Position numbers and translations under genes: made by a program
In this document: positions 23,036 through 35,318 of the stretch, in pieces
Layout: each line of letters begins with the position of its first letter
How positions within the stretch are numbered: position 1 is the first letter of the stretch
Notes under the pieces: generated by a model
Told to the model about the DNA's origin: nothing
The model's database searches: none
The model's input: only the letters and a program-made list of their open reading frames with translations
Origin: Cokeromyces recurvatus
Taxonomy: Eukaryota > Mucoromycota > Mucoromycetes > Mucorales > Mucoraceae
Length of the DNA stretch: 64,000 nucleotides
Direction of reading: 5' to 3'
Assembly (NCBI RefSeq): GCF_025118155.1
Contig: NW_026251388.1
Coordinates: 434,001 to 498,000, forward strand

Positions 23036-23663
23036 AGGAGATTAATGTAATTTTGTACTATATAAAAAGACTATAAGCAATAAAATGAATCTTTCTTTCA
23101 CTCACTGACACACACATACTCTCTCTCTCTCTTTCTCTCTTTCTTTCTTTCTTTCTTTTTTTTTTTCTATCAATACTGACAAGAGAGCATAGAAGACTGT
23201 TCCTTATATAGAAATATTATTATAAGCTTGAATTCATCTATACTACTGATGTATAAATTGACGTTAGTATATATATATATAAATATTTGTATACACTATT
23301 TTAATATTAGGAAATAATTTATCATTGATATAATAGCCATTCTCCAATTAGCAGTTCACAATTGATTTGGCACATCTTTTTATAATGATCATAAAGAATC
23401 ATTACAGTAGTAATCCTTTTGAATATATACATTTATATACGTATATATATATATTGCACACTTATGAGTCAAAAAAAAAAGTAAATAAATATATACTACT
23501 ACTACCACTAATAGAATTATATATCACACTACAATTTATACATGTTTGTGGACCCTGTTTATTACATAAAAGTGTTATATCGATATTCTTTTTATTATAA
23601 ATAATGTGTTTTGCTATTCATCATATTCTTCTTCTATATTTTGTATATGTTTCCAATACCTTG
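23036..23663. other. Convergent spacer F-box / YvcK-like gene
   Basis: 628 bp of AT-rich DNA with a (CT)n/(CTTT)n tract at 23119-23168 and (TA)n at 23268-23282. Two short plus-strand frames here (23367-23600, 23611-23817) have no protein character. Confidence 0.55.
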
Positions 23664-25430
23664 TTATGTTTTTATAATTCTTTCAAGTGCAGCTTGGAGT
23701 GATGCAGAATTATATTTAGGTTCTTCACTTGTTGGATCTGCTTCCACCACCATACATTGGATACCTAAGGATTCAATAGCTTCCACGTCTACAGGAATAA
23801 GTGAATTTGAAAGGTAAATTAAATGAGTAATATAGGTCGATGGAGGCTGATCAGGAATCAATTCAGAAGGGATATCGAAAGACTGCGAAAAATTAAAATA
23901 ACCATTCGAGGGATAACCTTCCTCTTGACCGCCAACGATGCTAGGTGCTCGGGATATTTGAAGTTGACCAAGGGATGGCGTTAGTGGCCAACGTTTGGAA
24001 TTAAAATCAGCGACTGGTCTGCGATAAGAGTCATTTGATAAATGGCCATTTTGACATAACGCGTCCTCTTCAATATGCGTATCATAAAATTGACGACGTG
24101 CATCAATCAGCTGACTTTCATTCAATGCATCTGTAATTGTTCTTATAAAATCAAGGGCAGTGTAACCGTCTGTTTCACGATCTGTGGAACCATTCAGGAT
24201 AAGGATTTTATGGTGTAATGAAGGTGAATGAGAGATAGCATATCCAACCTTTCGTAATATTAAGCAAGGTAAGATGGAAGTATAAAGGGAACCAATAGAA
24301 TAAACAAGTTCTGTACGATTCTTTAAATGATCTAGAATCTTTGGATTGGGTAATGGATAAATCTCCTGACCATATTCATTTATATAATAGATACGTGATA
24401 TGGGTGCTGGTAATTTCTCTTCTGTTGTTTTACTAAAGATTAAGTTGCCATTCATTACATCATCGTTATCTAACAATGGTGAATTTGGCAACGCTAGTCT
24501 AGAAAAGGCATCAATAGGATTCATAGATCTCGTATCTACCTTCTTTTGCCCTGGATGACTAATTTCACATTGACCATGTAATATCTGTCCATCCTCTAAT
24601 AATGCAGCAATAGCCGCTGTATGATTCGTATTAATGATTGGTAAAACATACGTAGGTTCTCGAATAGCAGTAATCGATGAGAAAAGAAAAATAGCCGCTT
24701 CAAGTGAACCAAAAAACAAGCGTGCGCCTGTTAAAAAAAAGTTACCAATCGACCCATGGCAAAAATTGAAATGTTTATGAGCTCTTTTTAATATTTCAAA
24801 GTTAAACAAGACTAAAAAGCCCCTGATCGTCTCCTTTTTCTCAATAGGGATCTTTTCCCATAATCTATTTTTTTTTTTTGGATGATTTATGAGTTGGGTT
24901 ATAAGAATGGAATAGAAATTCAGTTTTAATACTTTACTTGTGTCGTCCCTCAACAATTAAGGACCATTCATCACGAACGGCATGCTCATCACCCATCGAA
25001 GATAAGCGATAACTGAGTAATTCTTTAATAGCTGATTGTTCTTCTACATTATGTCCATCAATATTAATTAAACGTGTAAGTCTTGATCTTAAATCGCCAA
25101 TACTAGGTCCACCTAAAACCCTCAATAATTCACTCTAAAAAAGAAAGAAAAAAAACAAAAAAAAGAAAGGAAGATAATTTAATTAAATATAGTTGTTGAT
25201 GATAATGGATAGTATTGTTATTATTATTATTTTCTTTACAGTTGAACCGCCATTGTCAGAAATACCTAACGCATAACAAACACTAGGTGTAATTGCTTGA
25301 AATGCATTAACTAGAAATAATTTTAAGAATATACAAAAAAAAACCTCAATGTCTTATATATTATTCAAGTACCAATATGATTGCAGGCAGATCCACCTGA
25401 AAATACAACGAATGAAGGTTCTGATGTCAT
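23664..25430 (-). CDS. YvcK/CofD-family protein (UPF0052, yeast YNL011C-like)
   Basis: Function unknown in eukaryotes. The bacterial relatives YvcK/GlmR bind UDP-GlcNAc and influence wall metabolism; CofD makes F420 precursors. Four exons: 25430-25373, 25310-25240, 25134-24938 and 24864-23664; in phase, 508 aa. Seen: N-terminal glycine loop VVFSGGSACN, then ISDNGGSTSE, matching the DDGGS loop of YvcK; IGDLRSRL; and later HGSIGNFFLTGARL and VLPIINTNH...LEDGQILHG, a very YvcK-like stretch. The C-terminal third (e.g. DRETDGYTALDFI) fits fungal homologues only. Tandem with PI31 on the same strand, 248 bp apart. The family call is from motifs recalled from memory; a substrate cannot be given. Confidence 0.8.
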
Positions 25431-25678
25431 GTTTATGATTTAAGAAAAACAAAAAAAAAAAAAAACATGATTTCTATATTGATAATTCCTTTTATATGCT
25501 AATTTCAAGCTCAGTAACAATTTATTATTTACATAAGCAAAACACGTATTTCATTTTGATAAGATTACTATATTTATCTTATCTAATAGAAAATGCTATT
25601 TTTTCAGCCAAACATATCATTATAGCCACCCTAAATATTTATAAGGAAAAGTTAATATTAATATTTTTTTTAAACAAG

Positions 25679-26971
25679 TTAAATATAATTTACGGGAGGT
25701 AATAATTCATCATTATCAGGTTCACCACTAAAAGGTCTTCTTGGTCTACTGTTATTACCTCCTCTTCCAGGCGGTCTAACTGGTAATCTTCCAAAAGGCC
25801 CTATAGGATCAAATCGTGCTCCAGGAGGAACAGAACCTCTAAAAAAAAAGTAAGAATTAATAGCTGTGTATATGATTTTTATTAATTTACCTTGGCAAAG
25901 GTTCAGGGCCACCAAATAAGCCAGATGGGTCGTCTAAGCTACTACGATTGCCACTTCGATTACCAAAGATAGGATGATCAGGACCAACGAACATGCCATC
26001 ACCACTTCTATGAACCAAAAGTATGTTAAATATTTATATACATGTACAATATTTTCTTTTTTGTGCTATTTACCCTGGCATACGTATTCCACTACGAACA
26101 CCTCCTAAAGGACGTAGATCAGATCCACCTACATCAGGGTAAGCTGGATCATCAAAATCTGCTGAGCCTGGAATAGGAACTCTCGTAGTAGGATTTCTTT
26201 CTGTATTTGGATTAGGCTCATTTGTAATTGCCGCAGTATTAGTAACAGAACTATTAAGAAAGTATTAACATTTGTTTGCATATTTGCATATTTATTTTAT
26301 CTGAAACCTATTATCCTCATATCCAGGCTTATTTAACCCAGGTATTAAGCGTTGAATTATATTCAATTTAAATGCTTTAATAAAATCTTCAAATCGATTG
26401 GAAGAAATAAAACCATGCACTAAAGGCCTATCAGTAGAAGAAGTATTATAAGGAAAGAAAGAGGCAGATGTATAATCTTCTGTTGATATATCCAATATTG
26501 CCGTCTTATTATCCTATATTAATTATTGTATAAGTAACCAATAATGGATGACATCTATATAATTATTACTTACACCAATACCTAAGCCTAAAATAATGCA
26601 TTTGCCTCCTAACCTCACAATTTTAATTACAAACGTCAGACTTGATTGCGGATGACTATATCTAAAATTATAATTATGAGGTCCGTTGGCATTCCATTCT
26701 TCTGGTAACTTCCTTACATTACCATCTCCCTCTAATTTTAAATAATGTTAATAGTTTCATATACATTTGTATATGTATATATTGAACATGCGTATATACC
26801 TTGGCGTGCGTCATCACCTAATCCTGCAAAACGGAAACCAACACTCAGCATAATGGCGTGAGTAGCAGCAGCAATGGCGTCATAAGGATCCTTTAATTCA
26901 GTCGCAATCTGGGAAGTTGAATGTAATATAACTGAAGGATCTAAAATGTTTTCTTTATGTTTTTCTGACAT
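25679..26971 (-). CDS. Proteasome regulator PI31 (PSMF1 family)
   Basis: Binds the 20S proteasome: an inhibitor in vitro, and an assembly or transport factor in cells. Six exons: 26971-26800, 26731-26574, 26513-26308, 26250-26074, 26007-25891 and 25838-25679; in phase, 329 aa. The N-terminal half is the Fbxo7/PI31 fold (DPYDAIAAATHAIMLSVGFR, LPEEWN, YSHPQSSLTFVIKI). The C-terminal half is Gly/Pro-rich with the hallmark DLRPLGG, DPSGLFGG and PPGARFDPIGPFG, and ends near DNDELLPPVNY, the usual C-terminal HbYX-like region. The third intron has the unusual donor GTTTCA. The start at 26971 is preceded by a 20-base T run on the plus strand (A-tract in the sense strand). Confidence 0.9.
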
Positions 26972-27550
26972 GACTTTCTTCTTTTTTTTTTTTTTTTTTT
27001 TTTGAGAGAGAAAAAAAAACTGTATTTCCTAGTTTTGTTTCTATTATAATATTAATACTATTCAGTCTTGTGACAAGTCATTTTTTTTTTATGCAATACT
27101 TGATTTTATATTTCTATTCGTTTATTTATGTATCATCATGTATTATTATACTTTTTATTGACTTTAAGCTTGATATTTTCTAAAGAAGAGTATACTTCAC
27201 CCCCCTTAAAAAAAAACTCTTTCCAGGGAAACTATAGACAAAAATTACGCGACAGGAGATTTTTTTGTAATTTTATTTTTTTTAGGGAGAAGTAGGTAAA
27301 AGTTATATTTACATCTTAAATTCTCTCCTATACACTCTTGTATAACCTTTGTTTTCACTAGGATTCCTTCCCCTTATGTATGACTAAATTAAGTAAATAG
27401 ACCTCTCCCTTCATACCTTTAATCATCTCTTAGGGATAATTTACACATAAAACAATAAACTACAGTCTTGCACTTACTAATTCAATTTACTAGCATAATA
27501 GAACTATTGCTTTTCTTTTTTTTTTCTCTCTCTTTCTCCCTCTCTCCCTT

Positions 27551-27597
<47 letters not shown>

Positions 27598-27605
27598 AGA
27601 GAAAA
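26972..27605. other. Divergent promoter region PI31 / Ca2+-ATPase
   Basis: 634 bp. T runs at 26980-27003 next to the PI31 start, and a run of about 40 T followed by 8 A (27551-27598) directly before the ATPase ATG. No coding frame accepted. Confidence 0.6.
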
Positions 27606-30600
27606 ATGGAAGATAAGAATAAAAATACACCCTTCTCTTATTCAGATGCAACCATATCTTCACAAAAAGACATTAAAACAAACTTATTTGATGATACACT
27701 TATGCAATCACATTTAGATCCTTCAAATCCATTCGCCTTTTCTCGTGAACAAATGATATCTATCGTAGATCAAGCGCGACTTGATTTAATAGAATACATG
27801 GGGGGCGTCGATACTATTGCAAAGGGATTACATTCAGACATCACTAAAGGTATCGAATGGAATGAAGGAAATTTGTCGTATATCCGCATGTTTGATCTTC
27901 TTCAACAACAACAACAACAACAAGAGGATGAATTTTATAATCCTCAGCTCCCACTTTCACCAAATGACTCGAATACATTTGTGCAAAGGAAACAAGTGTT
28001 TGGGTCTAATACTCTACCTAAAGTAGAGGAAGTCGTATTGTGGCAACTCATGTGGAATACGTTTCAAGATAAGATTTTAGTAAGTAATAAAAAAAAATAC
28101 AGACATGTATATATTCATATGTATGTATGCATGTATGTATGTATGTATGTATGTATGTATATGTAATATTAAACTCTCTATTACAAAAAAAAAAAAAAAA
28201 GTTACTTCTGACTGGTTCAGCTATAATTTCATTATCAATAGGTATTTATGAAGACATTTATACGGTAGAGTATGATAGTTCAGGTAATAAAGTACCTAGC
28301 GTAAAATGGATAGAAGGCGTAGCTATTATTATTGCCATCTTATTAGTGGTGATTGTTACTAGTGTAAATGATTATCGGAAAGAAAAGCAATTTCGTTCAT
28401 TAAATGCTAAAAAAGAAGACCGAGATGTATATGTAACTAATTCTACATGAAATAAATAAAAAAAAAATGAGGGGGAGGAAGAAGAGGAAGAGGAGGGGAA
28501 AGGGATTAGTTTTCTTTTTTTTTTCTTTCTTTCTTTCTTATGACTATACATAGGCTATTCGTTCTGGTAAACAAGTGCTTATATCTGTTTATGATGTACA
28601 AGTGGGAGACGTATTAAAGCTACAGCCAGGAGAAATTGTCTGCGCAGATGGTATCTTTATAGAGGGGAATAATTTAAAATGTGATGAATCCAGTGCTACT
28701 GGAGAGTCAGATGCAGTTCTCAAATTATCATGGAAGGAAGGTTATAAAAAAAGAAAAAGGGGATCTCTAGACTCTGTTCATTTCTTTACATGCATATCTG
28801 AAAGTGAATTCCAAGAAATTATTAATAAAAGAAAAGAGAATGAGGGGCAAGCGCCAAATCCATTTTTAATTTCAGGATCTAAAGTAATTGAAGGTATAGG
28901 CACTTATTTAGTGACAGCAGTTGGGCCCTATTCCTTTCATGGACGTTCATTGATGACACTCCGCATAAAGAATGAAAATACACCTTTACAAGATAAACTG
29001 GATATTTTGGCGACTCAGATTGCGAAATATGGATTATTTGCTACTGTCTTTTTAATGTTTTTGCTTATTTCCCGTTCTGTTATTGGTTACACCACCGGGA
29101 GCCTTTCTACTCTACCATCGGATATTATTTCTCATGTTATGCAAATATTAATTACTACCATCACTGTCATTGTCATTGCTGTTCCAGAAGGCTTACCGCT
29201 TGCCGTCACTTTAGGTATATAATATATTTATTTTTTTTAAAAAAAACACATGATCTAAATTATTATTATTATTATTATTGTTATTATTATTATTATTATT
29301 ATTGCTATTGTTATTGTTACTATTATTAGCTTTAGCTTATGCAACACAAAGAATGTTAAAGGATAACAACCTTGTACGAGTATTAGCAGCTTGTGAAACT
29401 GCAGGAAATGCTACAACCATTTGCTCAGATAAAACAGGTACTTTAACAGAAAATCGAATGGAAGTTGTGGCAGGAACATTTGGATCTTCGTTTCGGTTTC
29501 TTAAAAATCCTCCTATTTCGCGTTACCATGATTTAATCAATATAGATCATATCAAGAATAAAGTCCCTATTGCAGTAAAAAATGTCATAAATCAATCTAT
29601 TGCCGTTAATTCAACTTCATTTGAAAATATGAACATGATGGGCGATAAATCATTAGTAGGTAATAAAACAGAAACTGCTATGCTTTGTTTTGCAAGGGAT
29701 TGTTTAGGTTCAGAACCCTTTGAGTTGCTAAGATCGTCTTGGCATCTTGAGACCCTTTTTCCTTTTAGCTCATCTCAAAAGGCAATGGCAGCTGTAATTC
29801 GTATTTACGATGAAGATGGGAAACCTATTTACCGTGCCCATCTGAAAGGTGGATCAGAGTTCTTATTAAATAGTTGTAGCTCGATTCTATCTATGCATGA
29901 TCCATGTTATGAAACTCAGAAGGATAGCTATCCTATCTCTATTCGAGCTATGACAGATGAAAATCGAATAAGAATAGATAAGATCATTCAAAGTTATGCA
30001 ACGCGTTGTCTAAGAACGATTGCTTTATGTTATCAAGATTTTGACAATTGGCCATCAGATAGAACATTAGAAGAAATGATTGAAGAGAAGAAGTTAACGT
30101 TATTAGGCATTATTGGTATTGAAGACCCTTTAAGAGAGGGCGTAGCAGATGCCGTTTCTATCTGTCAACGCGCTGGCATATATGTTCGAATGGTGACAGG
30201 TGATAATATATCAACAGCTAAAAGTATTGCACGTCAATGTGGTATCTATACAAAGGGAACGATTGCAATGGATGGAGCTACATTTAGAAAGTTAAATGAA
30301 TGTGAACGAATAAAGATACTTCCTCAGTTAAGTGTGTTGGCGAGATCAAGTCCTGAAGATAAAAGACTATTAGTCAATACCTTACGTGAAACAGGAGAAA
30401 TAGTAGCAGTAACTGGAGATGGTACGAATGATGGGCCAGCACTGAAAGCAGCTGATGTTGGATTTAGTATGGGAATATCAGGAACAGAAGTAGCTAAAGA
30501 GGCATCAAGTATAATTCTTATGGATGATAATTTTTCAAGTATTGTTCGAGCTATCGCCTGGGGGAGATGCGTAAATGATTCTATTAAAAAATTTATACAA

Positions 30601-31406
30601 TTTCAGTTAACAATCAATATTACAGCAGTTACATTAATAATGATATCTAGTATAATGAACGATAAACAAAAATCAATTTTATCTACAGTTCAACTTTTAT
30701 GGGTTAATTTGATTATGGATACATTTGCAGCTCTTGCACTTGCCACAGATTCTCCTTCTTCTGATTTATTAAATCGATTACCAGAAAGAAGAACAGCACC
30801 GCTTATAAACTATAGTATGTGGAAAATGATTATTGGACAATCTGTATATCAATTGAGTATTACCTTAATACTTATCTATACAGATATATTAAACTTATCC
30901 GACAATGAAGCCACTTTACAAACTGTTATCTTTACAGCCTTTGTATTTTGTCAAATATTTAATGAAATCAAGTAAGAAGATGTTGATTACACACAAACAT
31001 ACATACATACATACATACATACATACAAACCTTTTCTTTTCTTTTTTTTTAATTAATTATGTATATCATTAGCTGCAGAAGAATTGATAATGACTTGAAT
31101 GTGTTCAAAGGAATAGATAAAAATAAGTTGTTTATATTTATTATTTCAATTAGTTCAGTTGGACAAGTTTTTATCGTTCAATATGGTGGAGCAGCTTTTC
31201 AAACAAAGCCGCTTAATATAAACTTATGGGCTATATGTATTTTAATTGGTCTAATTTCATTACCAGTGGGCATTATTATACGTTTAATTCCAGATAGATG
31301 GGTTTCACTCTCCCTAAATTGTCCAAGTCAACAACAAAAACAAGAAGCTACAAATCAAAATGAAGAAGAATATCATCCACTTGAAGAAGCCATTAAAATG
31401 AAATAA
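27606..31406 (+). CDS. PMC1: Calcium-transporting P-type ATPase (PMCA/PMC1 type)
   Basis: Pumps Ca2+ out of the cytosol across the vacuolar or plasma membrane. Five exons: 27606-28079, 28202-28432, 28554-29214, 29330-30971 and 31073-31406; in phase, 1113 aa. P2B features: TGES actuator loop (about residue 283), the ion-site helix motif VPEGLPLAV, phosphorylation Asp in CSDKTGTLT (about 488), KGGSE nucleotide site, TGDGTNDGPALK hinge (about 818), DTFAALALATDSP in M6, and NEINCRRIDNDLNVF before the last helices. About ten membrane segments. The C-terminal tail is short and I see no clear calmodulin site, as in yeast Pmc1 and unlike animal PMCA. The N terminus has a Gln run (QQQQQQQ). Introns carry (GTAT)n and (TTA)n repeats. 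Confidence 0.93.
28118..28162. repeat. (GTAT)n repeat in Ca2+-ATPase intron 1
   Basis: About ten copies of a GTAT-type unit, with one GCAT variant, lie just after the donor site of the first intron. Likely length-polymorphic; it also keeps a reading frame open, which extends two spurious frames here. Confidence 0.8.
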
Positions 31407-31697
31407 ACGTTATTTATTTTGAAGTAAAAGGGGAGAAAATATGTATTTTTATTGGCTATATGTATGATGCATAAAAGAATTTTTTTTTAATAAATAATAG
31501 GAATACATGAATATTTATAAAAAAAAAAAAAAAGTTTTCGACGAGTGACGTCTTACATCTCCTATTTATTGAATTTTCTCAATTCATTTTGTATTTTATA
31601 TTTTTTTCTTCTTTTTATTTATTTATTTATTTTTTATTTTTATTTTTTATTTTTTATTTTTTTATTTTTTTTTTTTAAAAAAATTATTGTTTAACAA

Positions 31698-34467
31698 ATG
31701 TCTCTTGAATTAACTGAACTTGTTAAAAGACCTGGTGCTGGTAGAGCTGGTAAGCCAGTTCGTGTCAGAGCCAACTTTTTTGAAGTAACTGCATTCCCTA
31801 CTCAGAACATTCATCATTATGATGTTACTTTTGACCCTGCTGGTATGCCTGCTGTTTTGTATCGTAAGATTTGGAAAGCTTTTGAAGACACTAATGGCCA
31901 AGGTATTTTAAATGGCATTAAGGCCGTTTTTGATGGTCGTAAGAATGTTTTCTCTCCTAAGCCCCTTAACTTGGGTGAAGAGCAAGCTAAACAATTTGAG
32001 GTATGATTTTTTTTTATAATGAATATGTTTATTATTTAAAAAAAAAAAAAAAAAATTAAGAAATTTTATATAGATTGAACTTGAACCCGGAAATTCTAAA
32101 CGCGCCAGCAATAACATCAAGCTTCGTATTAAGAAAGCTGGTGAAGTTAATATGGAAGAACTTCGTCGTTTCTTGATTGGTCAGTCTGCTTGTACTTCTA
32201 ACTGTCTTACTGGTATGTTACAATTTCATTGACAACAATGAAACAAGAAAAGAAACACTGTGATTAATTTTTATTGTATTTTTAGCTATTATGGTTCTTG
32301 ATGTTCTTATTCGTCATCTTCCTTCTAGCCTTCATACTACCGTCGGTCGTTCCTTCTTTACTCCTGAGGGTAAGCGTCCCCTCCCTAATGGTGCTGAGGT
32401 ATGGCAAGGTTACTATCAATCTGCTCGTCCCACTGTTGGTAAGTTTTTTTTTTTCTAACAAAAAAATAGAATTGATAACTTCTAGCTTCATACTTGGAAA
32501 ATATATACTAAATGTTGATAACAATTATTTTTTTTATAGGCAAGATGATGATTAATATTGATGTTAGCGCTACTGCCTTCTATGAATCTGGTCCTTTACC
32601 TGAAGTTGTTGCCAAGATTTTAGGTCGTCGTTCTCTCGATGAACTTAGACGCGGCATTCCTGATCGTGAATTAACTAAACTTGAAAAGATTCTTAAATCT
32701 CTTAGAATCATGGCTGTTCATCGTGGTGATAAAAAACTCAAGTATAAGATTACTAAACTTACTCCTTCTTCTGCTGATAGAACTGCTTTTAAGGATGATG
32801 CTGGCAATGAAATCACTGTTGCTAATTACTTTGCCAAGCAGTATAACACTCGTCTTAACTTCCCCTTCTTGCCTTGTGTTGTTGTTAAGAAAGATATTTA
32901 CTTGCCTATGGAAGTCTGTGAAGTTATCCCTGGTCAACGTCATATGAAGAAGCTTAATGAAAAGCAAACAGCTGAAATGATCAAATTTACTTGTCAAAAA
33001 CCTAATGTTCGTGCTAACAAGATCAAGCAAGGTCTTAATCTTTTGCAATACAGAGATAACCCATACATGCAACAATTTGGTATGGCTGTTAAGCCCGATA
33101 TGGCCGTCATTAATGCTCGTGTTTTACCTACTCCCAAGATTTCTTATAATGTTTCTTCTCAAGAACCAGAATTTGCTCCTCAAGGTGGTGCCTGGAACTT
33201 GAAAGGTAAGAAGGTTGCTCATGGTGCTACTCTTGGCTCTTGGTCTGTTGTTAACTTTGCTGGTAATGTTCCCATGCCTGCTATTCAAAGATTTATTCGT
33301 GAATTATGTCAAACTTTTATTGATACTGGTTTGAATGTCATTAACCGTCAACCTCCTATTTCTTCCGCTGACCCTCAAGGTAACATTGAACGTACCTTGA
33401 AGGAAGCTTGGTTGAAGGCTGGTAATGCTGCTAAGGCTAACCCTCAACTTATCGTTTGTATTTTGCCTAATACTGGTGTTCCTTTGTATGCTGAAATTAA
33501 GAGAATCTCTGATACTATCATTGGTGTTCCTACTCAATGTGTTCAATCTAAGCATATTGCTGATGCTAAGAAGCAATACTGTGCTAACGTTTGTCTTAAG
33601 GTTAATATGAAGTTGGGTGGTATGAACTTGTTCTTGACCCCTCCTTATATTCCCTTCATTGCTCAACGCCCCACTATTATTATTGGTGCTGATGTCACCC
33701 ATCCTGCTCCTGGTGATATGAATCGTCCTTCTATTGCTGCTCTTTCTGCATCTATGGATGCCCGTGCTTCAAGATACTCTTCATCTATTCGTGTTCAAGC
33801 CAATCGTACTGAAATTATTGCTGATCTTGCTAACATGATCAAGGAGGTCCTTAAGAATTTCTATCAATCCTGTGGTCAAAAGCCTGAACGTATTCTTTTC
33901 TATCGTGATGGTGTTTCTGAAGGTCAATTCAAGCAAGTTATGGACTCTGAAGTTGCTGCCATTCGTGCTGCTTGTGCTTCATTAGATAAGACCTACAAGC
34001 CCACTCTTACCTTTGTCGTTGTTCAAAAGCGTCATCATGCTCGTTTCTTCCCTATTGAAATGCGTGATGCTGATCGTACTGGCAACTGTATGCCTGGTAC
34101 CGTTGTCGATACTGATATTGTACATCCATTTGAATTCGACTTCTACCTTCAATCTCATGCTGGTCTTCAAGGTACTTCACGTCCTACTCACTACCATGTC
34201 CTCTATGATGAGAACAAGTTCACTTCTGATTCACTTCAAGAATTGACTTATAACCTCTGTTATATTTATGGTCGTGCCACTCGTGCTGTCTCCATTGTTC
34301 CTGCTGCTTATTATGCAGATTTGATTGCTGCTCGTGCTCGCTTCCATCGTCGCGGTGAGAACTGGTCTGATACTGATGCTACATCTGAATCTCTTGATTC
34401 TGATGCTCAAATGGCCAGCTTTGCTGTTGTTAAGCCCGAGCTTCAAAAGGTGATGTATTTCATGTAA
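31698..34467 (+). CDS. AGO1: Argonaute
   Basis: Small-RNA-guided silencing protein. Four exons: 31698-32000, 32074-32212, 32286-32438 and 32540-34467; in phase, 840 aa. The N domain starts at once with [21 protein letters not shown] and no long disordered leader. PAZ lies in roughly 230-340, MID around 470-570 with the guide 5'-phosphate pocket pattern (YAEIKR, TQCVQ and following Lys). PIWI holds GADVTHP (Asp, about 577), RTEII (Glu finger, about 622), [11 protein letters not shown] (Asp, about 653) and AYYAD (about 787). The tetrad is thus DEDD, with Asp where human AGO2 has His, so slicing is expected. The protein ends in MYFM, like other AGO C termini. Codon use is strongly biased, close to RPL23, unlike the Ca2+-ATPase 291 bp upstream. 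Symbol is by analogy. Confidence 0.95.
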
Positions 34468-34626
34468 AAAGCTCTTCGTTTTTTTTTTCAATTGTAAACG
34501 CTCAGCTATATTATTACATTGCTTTAAAAAAGAAATTCAATTAATTAATGGAAATTATATCTAACAATATATTATTATACATAAAATTTGTGTATAACTT
34601 TAAATAATAAACACATATAAAACTTA

Positions 34627-34671
<45 letters not shown>

Positions 34672-34988
34672 CTTTTTTCATTAATACGTTAAAGCTGCAT
34701 TGATATGCGTACGAATATTTGTAACTTAATATTTCTGGTACATTTTAAAATAATGTCTTTGTGCATAATGCTATACTTCAATAATGGAATACATCAGCAA
34801 CTATTCCATTCGTGGATATAAAGACAACAGTGATAAATAAATGACAGTAATAACAATAAAAAATTTTATTCTATTAATAACACTAATTCTACTCAATGTA
34901 TTTATAAACTGTGTTGGTATGATGTGGATTTACATTGTTGTATTTACTTTACATTGATCGTATTTATGACAAATTTAGCTTTTGATAT
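34468..34988. other. Convergent spacer after Argonaute
   Basis: 521 bp. AATAAA-like signals follow the Argonaute stop (34605-34612). A T run of about 42 bases sits at 34630-34671. Nothing coding. Confidence 0.6.
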
Positions 34989-35318
34989 CTACTTTCTTTT
35001 ACCAGGAATCTTCTTATATGTCTTTTTACCAGAAAAGAGATCAACATAATCAGGTAATTCAGGTTCTATTTCTTTCTTTTCCTTTGATATTTTCTTTCCT
35101 TCTTCCTTTTCTGTCATTTCAACATCAGAATCAGCCGACTTTTCATTTCCAACCGATTTCTTTTTGTTGTTTTGAGTTAAAGATGTAGGAACAGCGATCT
35201 TTTGTGCATCTTTAGATCCCTTCTTTGTAATGACTTTAGGTTCTACTAATTTCTTTAATGCAACAGCTTCTTTTTCTTTCTTTGTAGGTCGTTTGTAAAA
35301 CTTTGCACTTTTGCCCAT
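34989..35318 (-). CDS. Small lysine-rich protein, unidentified
   Basis: Not recognised. Single exon, 109 aa. Starts MGKSAKFYKRPTKKEKEA, has alternating basic and acidic low-complexity stretches (DVEMTEKEEGKK), and ends with LPDYVDLFSGKKTYKKIPGKRK. High Lys content and the basic ends suggest a nuclear or nucleolar protein, perhaps in ribosome assembly, but this is inference from composition. The ordered look of the first 20 and last 20 residues and the clean start make chance unlikely. Confidence 0.6.
   Translation of the reverse strand: MGKSAKFYKRPTKKEKEAVALKKLVEPKVITKKGSKDAQKIAVPTSLTQNNKKKSVGNEKSADSDVEMTEKEEGKKISKEKKEIEPELPDYVDLFSGKKTYKKIPGKRK

Noticed and set aside
29278..29335. Leu-run start of a frame before the Ca2+-ATPase core
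   Set aside because: The Leu codons are a TTA repeat inside intron 3; the real exon starts at 29330 after TTATTAG.
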